A DNA stretch of 64,000 nt from Lysobacter_F sp035645555 (GTDB lineage: Bacteria; Pseudomonadota; Gammaproteobacteria; Xanthomonadales; Xanthomonadaceae): positions 1 to 64,000 of the forward strand of contig DASQMI010000068.1 of assembly GCA_035645555.1 (NCBI GenBank), given 5' to 3'. The position numbers and the translations under genes were made by a program. Under the pieces are notes generated by a model, which searched no databases, had not been told where the DNA came from, and saw only the letters and a list, made by a program, of their open reading frames with translations. Position 1 is the stretch's first letter. Every line of letters begins with the position of its first letter. This document shows, one piece after another, positions 1-7,172 of the stretch.

Positions 1-1490
1 CGCGCGCACGCAACGTCATCCTGTTCGTCGGCGACGGCATGAGCCTTGCCACCGTCACCGCCGCGCGCATCCTCGAGGGTCAGCGCCGCGGCGAGCCAGG
101 CGAGGAGAACCGGCTCGCCTGGGACGCGTTCCCGCACTCCGGGTTCAGCCGCACCTACAACACCGATTCGCAGACCCCGGACTCGGCCGGCACCATGAGC
201 GCGATGTCCACCGGCATCAAGACGCGCCAGGGCGTGCTGGCGATCGGCCAGCAGGCCGCGCGCGGGCGCTGCGCACAGGCGCTGGACGCGCAGGTACTGA
301 CCCTGTGGGAGCTCGCTGAGGCCGCCGGGCTCGCCACCGGCGTGGTCACCACCACCCGGCTCACCCACGCCACGCCGGCCGCGACGTTCGCGCACGCGCC
401 GGAACGTTACTGGGAAAACGACACCGAACTGCCCGCCGAGGCGAAGGCCGCCGGCTGCGTCGACATCGCCCGCCAGTTCGTCGAATCGCCGTACGGCGAC
501 GGCCCGGACGTGCTGATGGCCGGCGGTCGGCGCAACTTCATGCCGGCTTCGCAGCCCGATCCCGAACACCCGGCGCTGCGCGGCGACCGCGGCGACGGCC
601 GCGACCTGATCGCCGAATGGCAGCGCCGCGGCGGCACGTTCGTGTGGAACGCCCGCCAGCTCGCGCAGGCGCCGCTGGATGCGCCGCTGCTGGCGCTGTT
701 CGAGCACAACCACATGCAGTTCGAGCACGACCGCCCGCGCGATGTCGCAGGCGAACCGTCGCTTGCGGAGATGACGCGCGCAGCGATCGCGCGGCTGTCG
801 CGCGATCCAGACGGCTACGTGCTGCTGGTCGAGGGCGGGCGCATCGACCACGGCCATCACGACGGCAACGCATACCGCGCGCTCACCGACACCATCGCGC
901 TCAGCGACGCCGTGCGCGCCGCGGTGGAGACGACTTCGGCGCAGGACACGCTGATCCTGGTCACCGCTGACCACGCGCATACGCTGAGCTTCGCCGGCTA
1001 CCCGGTGCGCGGCAATCCGATCCTCGGGCTGGTGCGCGGCACCGCGCGCGAGGACGACGACAACGCCGACTATGCGCGCGACCTGCTCGGCCTGCCCTAC
1101 ACCACGCTGAGCTATGCCAACGGGCCGGGTTATCCCGGCGCGAGCGACAGCCAGCCGGAAGGACCGAAGCGGTTGCCCCACGCGCCGCGCACGGTGCGCC
1201 CGGCGCACGGCCGCCCCGATCTCACCCGCGTGGACACCACCGACCCGGATTACCTGCAGGAAGCCACCGTGCCGACCGGCGACGAGACCCACGGCGGCGA
1301 CGACGTCGGCATCTGGGCGCGCGGCCCGGGCAGCGAGGCGGTGCGCGGCAGCTTCGAGCAGAACGCGATCTTCCACCTGCTGCTGCAGGCCACGCCGCGC
1401 CTGCGCCAGGCGCTGTGCGCGAAGGGCGGCTGCACGCGCGACGGCGTGCCGGTGACACTGCCGGACCCGGCCGCGTTCCGCGCGCGCTAA
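1..1490 (+). CDS. Alkaline phosphatase, 5' end cut by window edge
   Basis: The reading frame is open from the first bases, so the start codon and an expected signal peptide lie outside the window; 495 residues are visible. The family hydrolyses phosphomonoesters in the periplasm or outside the cell. Metal and catalytic motifs are all present: VGDGMS near the visible N-terminus, the nucleophile motif DSAGTMSAMSTG, the metal ligands in EGGRIDHGHH and TADHAH, and a late GDETHGGDDVG histidine. This matches the PhoA-like alkaline phosphatase superfamily. It converges with the HemJ-like gene with only 4 bases between the two stop codons. Which subfamily it belongs to (PhoA-like against other bacterial types) I cannot settle. 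Confidence 0.9.
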   Translation, partial: RARNVILFVGDGMSLATVTAARILEGQRRGEPGEENRLAWDAFPHSGFSRTYNTDSQTPDSAGTMSAMSTGIKTRQGVLAIGQQAARGRCAQALDAQVLTLWELAEAAGLATGVVTTTRLTHATPAATFAHAPERYWENDTELPAEAKAAGCVDIARQFVESPYGDGPDVLMAGGRRNFMPASQPDPEHPALRGDRGDGRDLIAEWQRRGGTFVWNARQLAQAPLDAPLLALFEHNHMQFEHDRPRDVAGEPSLAEMTRAAIARLSRDPDGYVLLVEGGRIDHGHHDGNAYRALTDTIALSDAVRAAVETTSAQDTLILVTADHAHTLSFAGYPVRGNPILGLVRGTAREDDDNADYARDLLGLPYTTLSYANGPGYPGASDSQPEGPKRLPHAPRTVRPAHGRPDLTRVDTTDPDYLQEATVPTGDETHGGDDVGIWARGPGSEAVRGSFEQNAIFHLLLQATPRLRQALCAKGGCTRDGVPVTLPDPAAFRAR

Positions 1491-1494
1491 CGCC

Positions 1495-1920
1495 TCAGAA
1501 CGGCGGCTTGGCGAGCACCAGCCAGACGATCGCGATCAACGCGAACAGCGGCAGCTCGTTGAACCAGCGCAATGCGCGCGCGCCCGGCAGCGCGCGCCCG
1601 GCCGCCGCGCCCTTCAACCAGCGGCCCGCGACCACGAAGTGCGCCAGCACCGCGGCCACCAGCGCGAGCTTGGCGTGCAACCAACCGCCGGCGATGCCGA
1701 AGTGCAGCCACAGCACCAGGCCGAGCACGACCGCGATGCCGAACATCACGTGGCCGAAGCGGTACAGCCGGCGCCCCATCAGCAACAGCCGCTCGCGCAC
1801 CGCGCGCTCGTCGCCGGCCTCGGCCACGTTGACCAGGATGCGCGGCAGGTAGAACACCGACGCCATCCAGGCGATCACGAACACGAGGTGGAAGGTCTTG
1901 ACCCAGACGTAGGCGTTCAT
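1495..1920 (-). CDS. HemJ/CopD-family membrane protein, probable protoporphyrinogen IX oxidase
   Basis: This 141-residue, strongly hydrophobic protein has about four membrane helices. The N-terminal block WVKTFHLVFVIAW...FYLPRI and the later WLHAKLALV match the HemJ (UPF0093/CopD-like) family, which oxidises protoporphyrinogen IX to protoporphyrin IX in haem synthesis. I chose the ATG at 1918-1920 (MNAYVWVK) because it gives the usual family length; the open frame extends 22 codons further, but that extension is an arginine-rich run running into the divergent gene. Assignment to haem synthesis rather than a generic CopD protein is from family resemblance. Confidence 0.75.
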   Translation of the reverse strand: MNAYVWVKTFHLVFVIAWMASVFYLPRILVNVAEAGDERAVRERLLLMGRRLYRFGHVMFGIAVVLGLVLWLHFGIAGGWLHAKLALVAAVLAHFVVAGRWLKGAAAGRALPGARALRWFNELPLFALIAIVWLVLAKPPF

Positions 1921-1978
1921 CGGCGTCTCCGGTGCGCTGCGCATTAGGATGGCACGCCGCCGCAGCCTTCGACGACGC

Positions 1979-2572
1979 ATGGGCAAGACCTACGACCGCG
2001 ACTACTTCGAGCACTGGTACCGCCAGCGCGACATCCACGACGCGCGCCGGCTCGCGCGCAAGGTGGCGCTCGCGGTCGCCGCCGCCGAGTACTACCTGGA
2101 ACGGCCCGTGCGCAGCGTGCTCGACGTCGGCTGCGGCGAGGGCGCGTGGCGCGCGCCGCTGCTGAAGCTGCGGCCAAAGGCGCGCTATCTCGGCTTCGAC
2201 GGCAGCGAGTACGCGGTCGCACGCTTCGGCGCCCGCCGCAACCTGCACTACGCGCGCTTCGGCGATTTCGAAGCGCTGCGCCCGTGCCCGCCGGCGGATC
2301 TGCTGGTATGCAGCGACGTGCTGCATTACGTGCCCACCCGCGAGCTCGATCGTGGGCTGCCCGGGCTGGCCGCGCTGTGCGGCGGCGTGGCATTCCTCGA
2401 GACGTTCGCCCGCGAGGACGCGGCCGAGGGCGACCTGGCCGGGTTCCAGCGCCGGCCGGCGCGGTTCTACCGCGAGCGCTTCGCGCGCGCCGGCTTCGTC
2501 GCGCTCGGCTCGCACCTGTACCTGGGCCCGGCACTCGCCGACCACGCGGCCGCGCTGGAGCGTCCCGGCTGA
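1979..2572 (+). CDS. Class I SAM-dependent methyltransferase
   Basis: This 197-residue protein has the glycine-rich SAM-binding motif VLDVGCGEGAW (about residues 47-57), then GFDGSEYAV for motif II and DLLVCSDVLHYV for the post-II acidic region. It is a single-domain Rossmann methyltransferase. The substrate is unknown. The ATG at 1979 is preferred over the in-frame ATG at 1949, which only adds a basic stretch overlapping the divergent promoter region of the HemJ-like gene 58 bases away. Confidence 0.85.
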   Translation: MGKTYDRDYFEHWYRQRDIHDARRLARKVALAVAAAEYYLERPVRSVLDVGCGEGAWRAPLLKLRPKARYLGFDGSEYAVARFGARRNLHYARFGDFEALRPCPPADLLVCSDVLHYVPTRELDRGLPGLAALCGGVAFLETFAREDAAEGDLAGFQRRPARFYRERFARAGFVALGSHLYLGPALADHAAALERPG

Positions 2573-2648
2573 GGCGTTAACGCATCCGCGGCGGCGATCC
2601 GCTACGCTGCGCCGCAACATCGCGAGTCGAAGGGCCCGGTAGCCGCGC

Positions 2649-3896
2649 ATGCTGTATCACCTGCACGAACTCGGCCGCGCCTGGCTGGCGCCGGCGACCT
2701 ACTGGGCCGAAGCCGGCGCCAAGATGTACGGCGACGCCGGCAGCTGGCTCGCCAGCCTGCCCGGCGCCACCCGCGTCGCCGCCGGCTGCGAGCTGCTGTA
2801 CCGGCTCGGCAAGGATTACGAGAAGCCGCGCTTCGACATCCATGCGGTGACCATCGACGGCACCGAGCATCCGGTGGTCGAGCGCGAGGTGCTGCGCAAG
2901 CCGTTCTGCCGCCTGCTGCGCTTCAAGCGCTTCGCCGACCGCGCCGGCGACCTCGCCGCGCTGCGCGACGACCCGGCGGTGCTGGTGGTGGCGCCGCTGT
3001 CCGGCCACCACGCCACCCTGCTGCGCGACACCGTGCGCACCCTGCTGCGCGATCACAAGGTCTACATCACCGACTGGATCGACGCGCGCATGGTCCCGGT
3101 GGGCGAAGGCACGTTCACGCTGGACGACTACGTCGCCTACATCGAGGAATTCATCCGCCACATCGGCGCGGAGAAGCTGCACGTGATCAGCGTGTGCCAG
3201 CCGACCGTGCCGGTGCTGGCCGCGGTCTCGCTGATGGCCGCGCGCGGCGAGCCGACGCCGCGCTCGCTTACCATGATGGGCGGGCCGATCGACACCCGCG
3301 AGAGCCCGACCCAGGTGAACGCGCTCGCCACCCGCCAGCCGCTGTGGTGGTTCGAGGCCAACCTCGTGCACACCGTGCCGCCGAACTATCCGGGTCGTGG
3401 CCGCCGGGTGTATCCGGGCTTCCTGCAGCACATGGGCTTCGTGGCGATGAACCCGGAGCGCCATTTCCAGTCGCACTGGGACTTCTACCAGCACCTGGTG
3501 CGCGGCGACCTCGAGGACGCCGAATCGCACCGGCGCTTCTACGACGAGTACAACGCGGTCGCCGACCTGCCGGCGGAGTACTACCTGCAGACGGTGGACG
3601 TGGTGTTCCAGCGCCACCTGCTGCCGAGGGGCGAGTGGACCGTGCGCGGCGAGCCGGTCGACCCGGCGAAGATCCGCCGCACCGCGCTGCTGACGGTGGA
3701 GGGCGAGCTCGACGATATCTCCGGCCAGGGCCAGACCCGTGCCGCGCACCGGCTGTGCACCGGCATCGCTCCGAAGGACCGCGCCCACCTCACCGTCGAC
3801 GGCGCCGGCCACTACGGCATCTTCAGCGGGCGGCGCTGGCGCGAGCAGGTCTATCCGCAGGTGCGCGCGTTCATCGCGCGGCATGCGGTGCGCTGA
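2649..3896 (+). CDS. phaZ: Intracellular polyhydroxyalkanoate (PHB) depolymerase
   Basis: At 415 residues this has the length of the PhaZ1-type intracellular depolymerases, which remobilise PHB granules to hydroxybutyrate. It is an alpha/beta-hydrolase whose nucleophile is cysteine: the lipase-box equivalent reads SVCQPT with Cys183, the same residue number as in the Cupriavidus necator enzyme as I recall it. The aspartate (EGELDDIS) and histidine (DGAGHYGIF) follow near the C-terminus. There is no signal peptide, as expected for an enzyme acting on cytoplasmic granules. No PHA synthase or phasin gene is in the window. Confidence 0.92.
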   Translation: MLYHLHELGRAWLAPATYWAEAGAKMYGDAGSWLASLPGATRVAAGCELLYRLGKDYEKPRFDIHAVTIDGTEHPVVEREVLRKPFCRLLRFKRFADRAGDLAALRDDPAVLVVAPLSGHHATLLRDTVRTLLRDHKVYITDWIDARMVPVGEGTFTLDDYVAYIEEFIRHIGAEKLHVISVCQPTVPVLAAVSLMAARGEPTPRSLTMMGGPIDTRESPTQVNALATRQPLWWFEANLVHTVPPNYPGRGRRVYPGFLQHMGFVAMNPERHFQSHWDFYQHLVRGDLEDAESHRRFYDEYNAVADLPAEYYLQTVDVVFQRHLLPRGEWTVRGEPVDPAKIRRTALLTVEGELDDISGQGQTRAAHRLCTGIAPKDRAHLTVDGAGHYGIFSGRRWREQVYPQVRAFIARHAVR

Positions 3897-3914
3897 CGTT
3901 CGGGCGGCGTCGGG

Positions 3915-3920
3915 TATAAG
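3915..3920 (+). promoter_or_regulatory. Candidate -10 box (TATAAG) for the zinc-ribbon protein
   Basis: TATAAG lies 28 bases before the ATG at 3949. No clear -35 element is visible at the expected spacing, so this is a weak call. Confidence 0.35.
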
Positions 3921-3948
3921 AGGCGGGTCACCCCACGGAGCGCCTGCG

Positions 3949-4227
3949 ATGAAGTGCCCGAACTGCAACGTGCCGCTGTCGATGGCCGACCGCCAGGGCA
4001 TCGAGATCGACTACTGCCCGCAATGCCGCGGCGTCTGGCTGGACCGCGGCGAGCTGGACAAGATCATCGAGCGTTCCAGCGCCGAGACCGCGCCGCCGCC
4101 GGCCGCCGCCCCGCCGGTGCACGGCCACGCGCCGTCGCATTCGCCGCGGCACGGGCATTACCGCGACGACGACTACTACAAGCACAAGCGCAAGAAGAAC
4201 CTGCTCGGCGAGCTGTTCGACTTCTGA
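3949..4227 (+). CDS. Small zf-TFIIB-type zinc-ribbon protein
   Basis: The 92-residue product begins with two CxxC pairs (Cys3/Cys6 and Cys23/Cys26) followed by CRGVWLDRGELD, the hallmark of the zf-TFIIB family of small bacterial zinc-ribbon proteins. The second half is a linker rich in Pro, Ala and His ending in a basic KHKRKK patch and a hydrophobic tail (LLGELFDF). No function is established for the family that I can cite. It stands alone between phaZ and the converging HAAS gene. Confidence 0.8.
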   Translation: MKCPNCNVPLSMADRQGIEIDYCPQCRGVWLDRGELDKIIERSSAETAPPPAAAPPVHGHAPSHSPRHGHYRDDDYYKHKRKKNLLGELFDF

Positions 4228-4293
4228 GCCGCAGCCGCGTCCGGAATGCACCGCCGCGCGGTGCGCCGCGCGGCCCTGGCGGTTACTACCGCA

Positions 4294-5205
4294 TCAGGCG
4301 TGCTGGGCCCAGCGCACCAGCAGGTGCTTCGCCAGCTGCGCATGCAGCGTGCCGATGCCGCGCGCCAGATGCAGCGTGGCGAACAGCAGCACCACGCCGA
4401 GCAGCATCCACAGCGGCCACGTCCATGGGTCCGCGCCGATCAGGGTGATCCCGTTCGCGTCCAGCACATCGTAGACGCCGAGCATCAACGCGACCGGCGC
4501 GGCGATCAGCGACAGCGACACCGACAGGCCGGTCACCGCCAGCGTGAAGTACACGATGCCGAGCGGCATCATCAGCGCGAAGTACAGCAGCGTGCCCCAG
4601 GTGCGCGGGTCGGTGAACATCGCCTTGATCCGCTCGAACCACGGCTGCGTGCGCGCCGCGTACAGCGGTCGCCGCGGCATGCGTTCGCCCAGCATCACCT
4701 CGACCAGGCGGCCCTCGACCAGCGACAGCGCGCGCACCGAGCCGAGGAACAGGATCAGCAGCGGCACGCCGACCACCAGCACCAGCATGCCGGCCGACAG
4801 CGACAGGCCGGTTACCACCCAGGTGAAGTAGAAGATGCCGGTGGCTAGCGACAGCAGCATGTAGAACAGCGCCCCGTAGGTGCGGGGCTCGGCCGCCACC
4901 CCGAAGAACCGGCCGAGCGACGAGCGGCGCGGCGGCGGCGCCGGCGGCCGCAGCGCGGTCTGCACCTTCGATTCGGTGTCGCGATAGATCTCGGCGACTT
5001 CCTCCGGCGCGCCGTAGCTGCCGGCGACGGAGGCGATTACTTCCGCCTCCGAACGGCCGGGCTGCTCGGCCAGTTCCGAACGCAGGTATTCCTCCGCGTC
5101 GTACAGCGCGTCCTGGATCAGCGCCGGATCGCTGCCCCGCAGCGCCTCGCGCAGCTGGTCGAGATAGGCCGGGATGGTGGTCGGCAACGGGCGTGCGGTA
5201 GTCAT
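4294..5205 (-). CDS. HAAS/DUF1700-type multi-spanning membrane protein
   Basis: The 303-residue protein has an N-terminal soluble segment of about 110 residues (YLDQLREAL...YDAEEYLRSEL...GAPEEVAEIYR), typical of the HAAS signalling domain found beside PadR regulators. Two repeats of a paired-helix membrane unit follow; compare RTYGALFYMLLSLATGIFYF with RTWGTLLYFALMMPLGIVYF, an internal duplication. Its ATG overlaps the padR stop by 4 bases (ATGA), so the two are translationally coupled. PadR-HAAS pairs commonly control membrane or envelope stress outputs; the output here is not visible. Confidence 0.8.
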   Translation of the reverse strand: MTTARPLPTTIPAYLDQLREALRGSDPALIQDALYDAEEYLRSELAEQPGRSEAEVIASVAGSYGAPEEVAEIYRDTESKVQTALRPPAPPPRRSSLGRFFGVAAEPRTYGALFYMLLSLATGIFYFTWVVTGLSLSAGMLVLVVGVPLLILFLGSVRALSLVEGRLVEVMLGERMPRRPLYAARTQPWFERIKAMFTDPRTWGTLLYFALMMPLGIVYFTLAVTGLSVSLSLIAAPVALMLGVYDVLDANGITLIGADPWTWPLWMLLGVVLLFATLHLARGIGTLHAQLAKHLLVRWAQHA

Positions 5206-5567
5206 GACGGGAGCCCCTGGAGGACGGAATCGACGGAATCGCGGGTCGCGCGCCAGGCGGCGGCCCAGGTCTGCAGGACGTCGCGGCCTGCGTCGGTGAT
5301 GCGGTAGTAGCGGCGTGGCGGGCCGGACACCGACGGCTCCACGTGGCTCGCCAGCAGCCCGGCGGCCTCCAGATTGCGCAGCACGGGATACAGGGCGCTC
5401 TGCTTGCCGCTGAGCACGCCTTCCCCTTCCTGCTCCAGCCGCTTGGCGATCTGGTAGCCGTACATCGGCTCGCGGGCGGCGCCCAGCACGCCCAGCAGCG
5501 CCAGCGACACCGTGCCGGCGCTGAGCTCCTTCTGGAATTTCCGCAGGTGGGCTTCGAGGTCGGTCAT
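5202..5567 (-). CDS. PadR-family transcriptional regulator
   Basis: The 121-residue protein is a winged-helix PadR repressor. The segment LLGVLGAAREPMYGYQIAKRLE, then SALYPVLRNLEAAGLL and PRRYYRITDAGR, is the standard PadR pattern (helix-turn-helix, recognition helix, beta-wing). A C-terminal helix for dimerisation follows. It is the first gene of a two-gene operon with the coupled HAAS membrane protein. A candidate operator lies 30-50 bases upstream, consistent with autoregulation. Confidence 0.9.
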   Translation of the reverse strand: MTDLEAHLRKFQKELSAGTVSLALLGVLGAAREPMYGYQIAKRLEQEGEGVLSGKQSALYPVLRNLEAAGLLASHVEPSVSGPPRRYYRITDAGRDVLQTWAAAWRATRDSVDSVLQGLPS

Positions 5568-5596
5568 GGCGGGCCTCCGCTATTTCGGAGTCCATG

Positions 5597-5617
5597 CTAT
5601 GTCGAACTGCGCTATAG
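5597..5617 (-). promoter_or_regulatory. Imperfect palindrome, candidate PadR operator
   Basis: The 21-base site has outer arms CTAT and ATAG and inner CG/CG matches. Roughly two thirds of positions are symmetric. It sits 30-50 bases upstream of the padR start, where an autorepressor would cover the promoter. This is inferred from position and symmetry only. Confidence 0.4.
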
Positions 5618-5698
5618 AGCCCGTGCCGATAGTCACGCGTTGTCGCGCCGTCGACACGCCCCCTGCTACACCGCCGCCACTCCCACCGAGGACGGCCC

Positions 5699-5878
5699 AT
5701 GCCCCGCGGCGACAAGTCCGCCTACACGGACAAGCAGAAGCGCCAGGCCCAGCACATCGAGGAGAGCGAACGCGCGCGCGGCAAGTCGGAGAACACCGCC
5801 GAGCGCATCGCCTGGGCCACCGTCAACAAGCAGGACGGCGGCGGCAAGAAATCGGGCTCGGGACGCAAAACCCACTAG
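5699..5878 (+). CDS. Small lysine-rich conserved protein (59 aa)
   Basis: The gene encodes 59 residues opening MPRGDKSAYTDKQKRQAQHI and ending in a basic glycine-rich tail (GGGKKSGSGRKTH). The pattern (PRGDK.YTDKQKR..., a glutamate-rich helix, ERIAWATVNK) belongs to a small protein family often annotated in proteobacteria as plasmid-stabilisation-like, a name without functional support here. The protein is highly charged, with no signal peptide. It lies between the divergent padR operon and a small exported protein. Confidence 0.7.
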   Translation: MPRGDKSAYTDKQKRQAQHIEESERARGKSENTAERIAWATVNKQDGGGKKSGSGRKTH

Positions 5879-5899
5879 CCCCACCCCCGGAGCAACGGA

Positions 5900-6112
5900 A
5901 TGCCCACCCGCCTGATCTGGTCGGTCGCCATCGTCCTGCTCGCGCTCGTCGCCGGCCTCGGTCTGGCGCGGCCGATCCCGGGGCTGGTGACCTACTACTA
6001 CGACGAACACGGCCGCGTGGTCGGCGTGCGCGGCTGGACCTGCCAGCGCGAGGCGATCGAATGGGGCCATGCGACCACGCGCAACCACTCGGTGCGCGTC
6101 TGCCGCCGGTAG
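5900..6112 (+). CDS. Small exported protein with two cysteines
   Basis: This is a 70-residue product. Residues 5-23 form one hydrophobic helix (IWSVAIVLLALVAGLGLA) that could be a signal peptide or an anchor. The remainder (YYYDEHGRVVGVRGWTC...) contains two cysteines that could form a disulfide. It resembles small Xanthomonadaceae exported proteins of the DUF6289 kind; that family assignment is from memory and uncertain. Function unknown. Confidence 0.55.
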   Translation: MPTRLIWSVAIVLLALVAGLGLARPIPGLVTYYYDEHGRVVGVRGWTCQREAIEWGHATTRNHSVRVCRR

Positions 6113-6183
6113 CCCGCGCCGCGTGCGGCGGCGACGGCGCGGCCGTATGCTCGCTGCCGCACGTTCACCCACCCGGAGCTCCG

Positions 6184-7101
6184 ATGCGTCGCCACGTCCT
6201 GTTCGTCGCCGCCCTGCTCGCCCTCGCGCCCGCCGCCGCCCAGGACCGCGACGCCGCGGCGCCGAAGCCGCGTTCGATGCAGGAGATCCTCGATGCGTCC
6301 GCGCCGGGCGACTGGCGCGACCTCGATGCCGAAGACACGCTCTATCTCGAACTGGACAGCGGGCGGGTGGTGATCGAACTGGCGCCGCACGCCGCGCCCG
6401 CGCACGTGGCCAACATCCGCACGCTGGCCCGCGGCCGCTACTGGGACGGCCTCAGCATCAACCGCTCGCAGGACAATTTCGTGGTGCAGTGGGGCGATTC
6501 CGCGGAGGACGAGGCGCAGCGCAAGCCGCTCGGCGAGGCCAAGGCCAAGCTGCCGGCGGAGTTCACGTTCGCCGCCAAGGGCGCGCCGTTCGACTGGCTG
6601 CCCGACGTCGACGGCTGGGCTCCGCAGGTCGGCTTCAGCGCCGGTTTCCCGGCCGCGCGCGATCCGCAGCGCGGCACCGCGTGGCTGGCGCACTGCTACG
6701 GCACGGTCGGTGCCGGTCGCGATGTCGCACCGGATTCCAGCAACGGCACCGAGCTGTACGTGGTGATCGGGCAGTCGCCGCGCCAGCTCGACCGCAACAT
6801 CACCGTGGTCGGCCGTGTCGTGCACGGCATCGAACGGCTGTCGGTGCTGCCGCGCGGCACCGGCCCGCTCGGTTTCTACGACAAGGCCGAGCAGCGCGTG
6901 CCGATCCGTTCGCTGCGGCTGGCGAGCGAGTTGCCGGCGAAGGAGCGCGTGGCACTGCAGGCGCTGCGCACCGACACGCCGCTGTTCGCCGAGCTGGTCG
7001 AGGCGCGCCGCAACCGCCGCGACGGCTGGTACCAGGTGCCGGCCGGACACATCGACCTGTGCAACGTGCCGCTGCCGGTTCGCGAGAAGCCGGTGAAGTA
7101 A
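6184..7101 (+). CDS. Exported cyclophilin-type peptidyl-prolyl isomerase
   Basis: The 305-residue precursor has a clear signal peptide (RRHVLFVAALLALAPAAAQ). The mature part carries the cyclophilin core: VVIELAPHAAPAHVANIRTLA, then RGRYWDGLSINRSQDNFVVQWGD, with the arginine of NRSQDNF matching the catalytic arginine, and later TELYVVIGQSPRQLDRNITVVGRV. It is longer than PpiA because of insertions around LPDVDGWAPQVGF and a C-terminal extension. It should assist proline isomerisation during periplasmic folding. The ATG at 6184 follows the purine-rich GGAGCTCCG. Confidence 0.88.
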   Translation: MRRHVLFVAALLALAPAAAQDRDAAAPKPRSMQEILDASAPGDWRDLDAEDTLYLELDSGRVVIELAPHAAPAHVANIRTLARGRYWDGLSINRSQDNFVVQWGDSAEDEAQRKPLGEAKAKLPAEFTFAAKGAPFDWLPDVDGWAPQVGFSAGFPAARDPQRGTAWLAHCYGTVGAGRDVAPDSSNGTELYVVIGQSPRQLDRNITVVGRVVHGIERLSVLPRGTGPLGFYDKAEQRVPIRSLRLASELPAKERVALQALRTDTPLFAELVEARRNRRDGWYQVPAGHIDLCNVPLPVREKPVK

Positions 7102-7118
7102 AGAACGCCGTACAACGC

Positions 7119-7146
7119 GAACGCCCCGGCCGGGACCGGGGCGTTC
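7119..7146. terminator. Intrinsic terminator, bidirectional candidate
   Basis: A perfect 11-base-pair stem (GAACGCCCCGG / CCGGGGCGTTC) with a 6-base loop is followed by TCTTTCT on the plus strand. It sits between the convergent cyclophilin and TonB-receptor genes and can serve the cyclophilin and perhaps both. Confidence 0.75.
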
Positions 7147-7172
7147 TCTTTCTACGGCCGGTTGCGGTCGCG

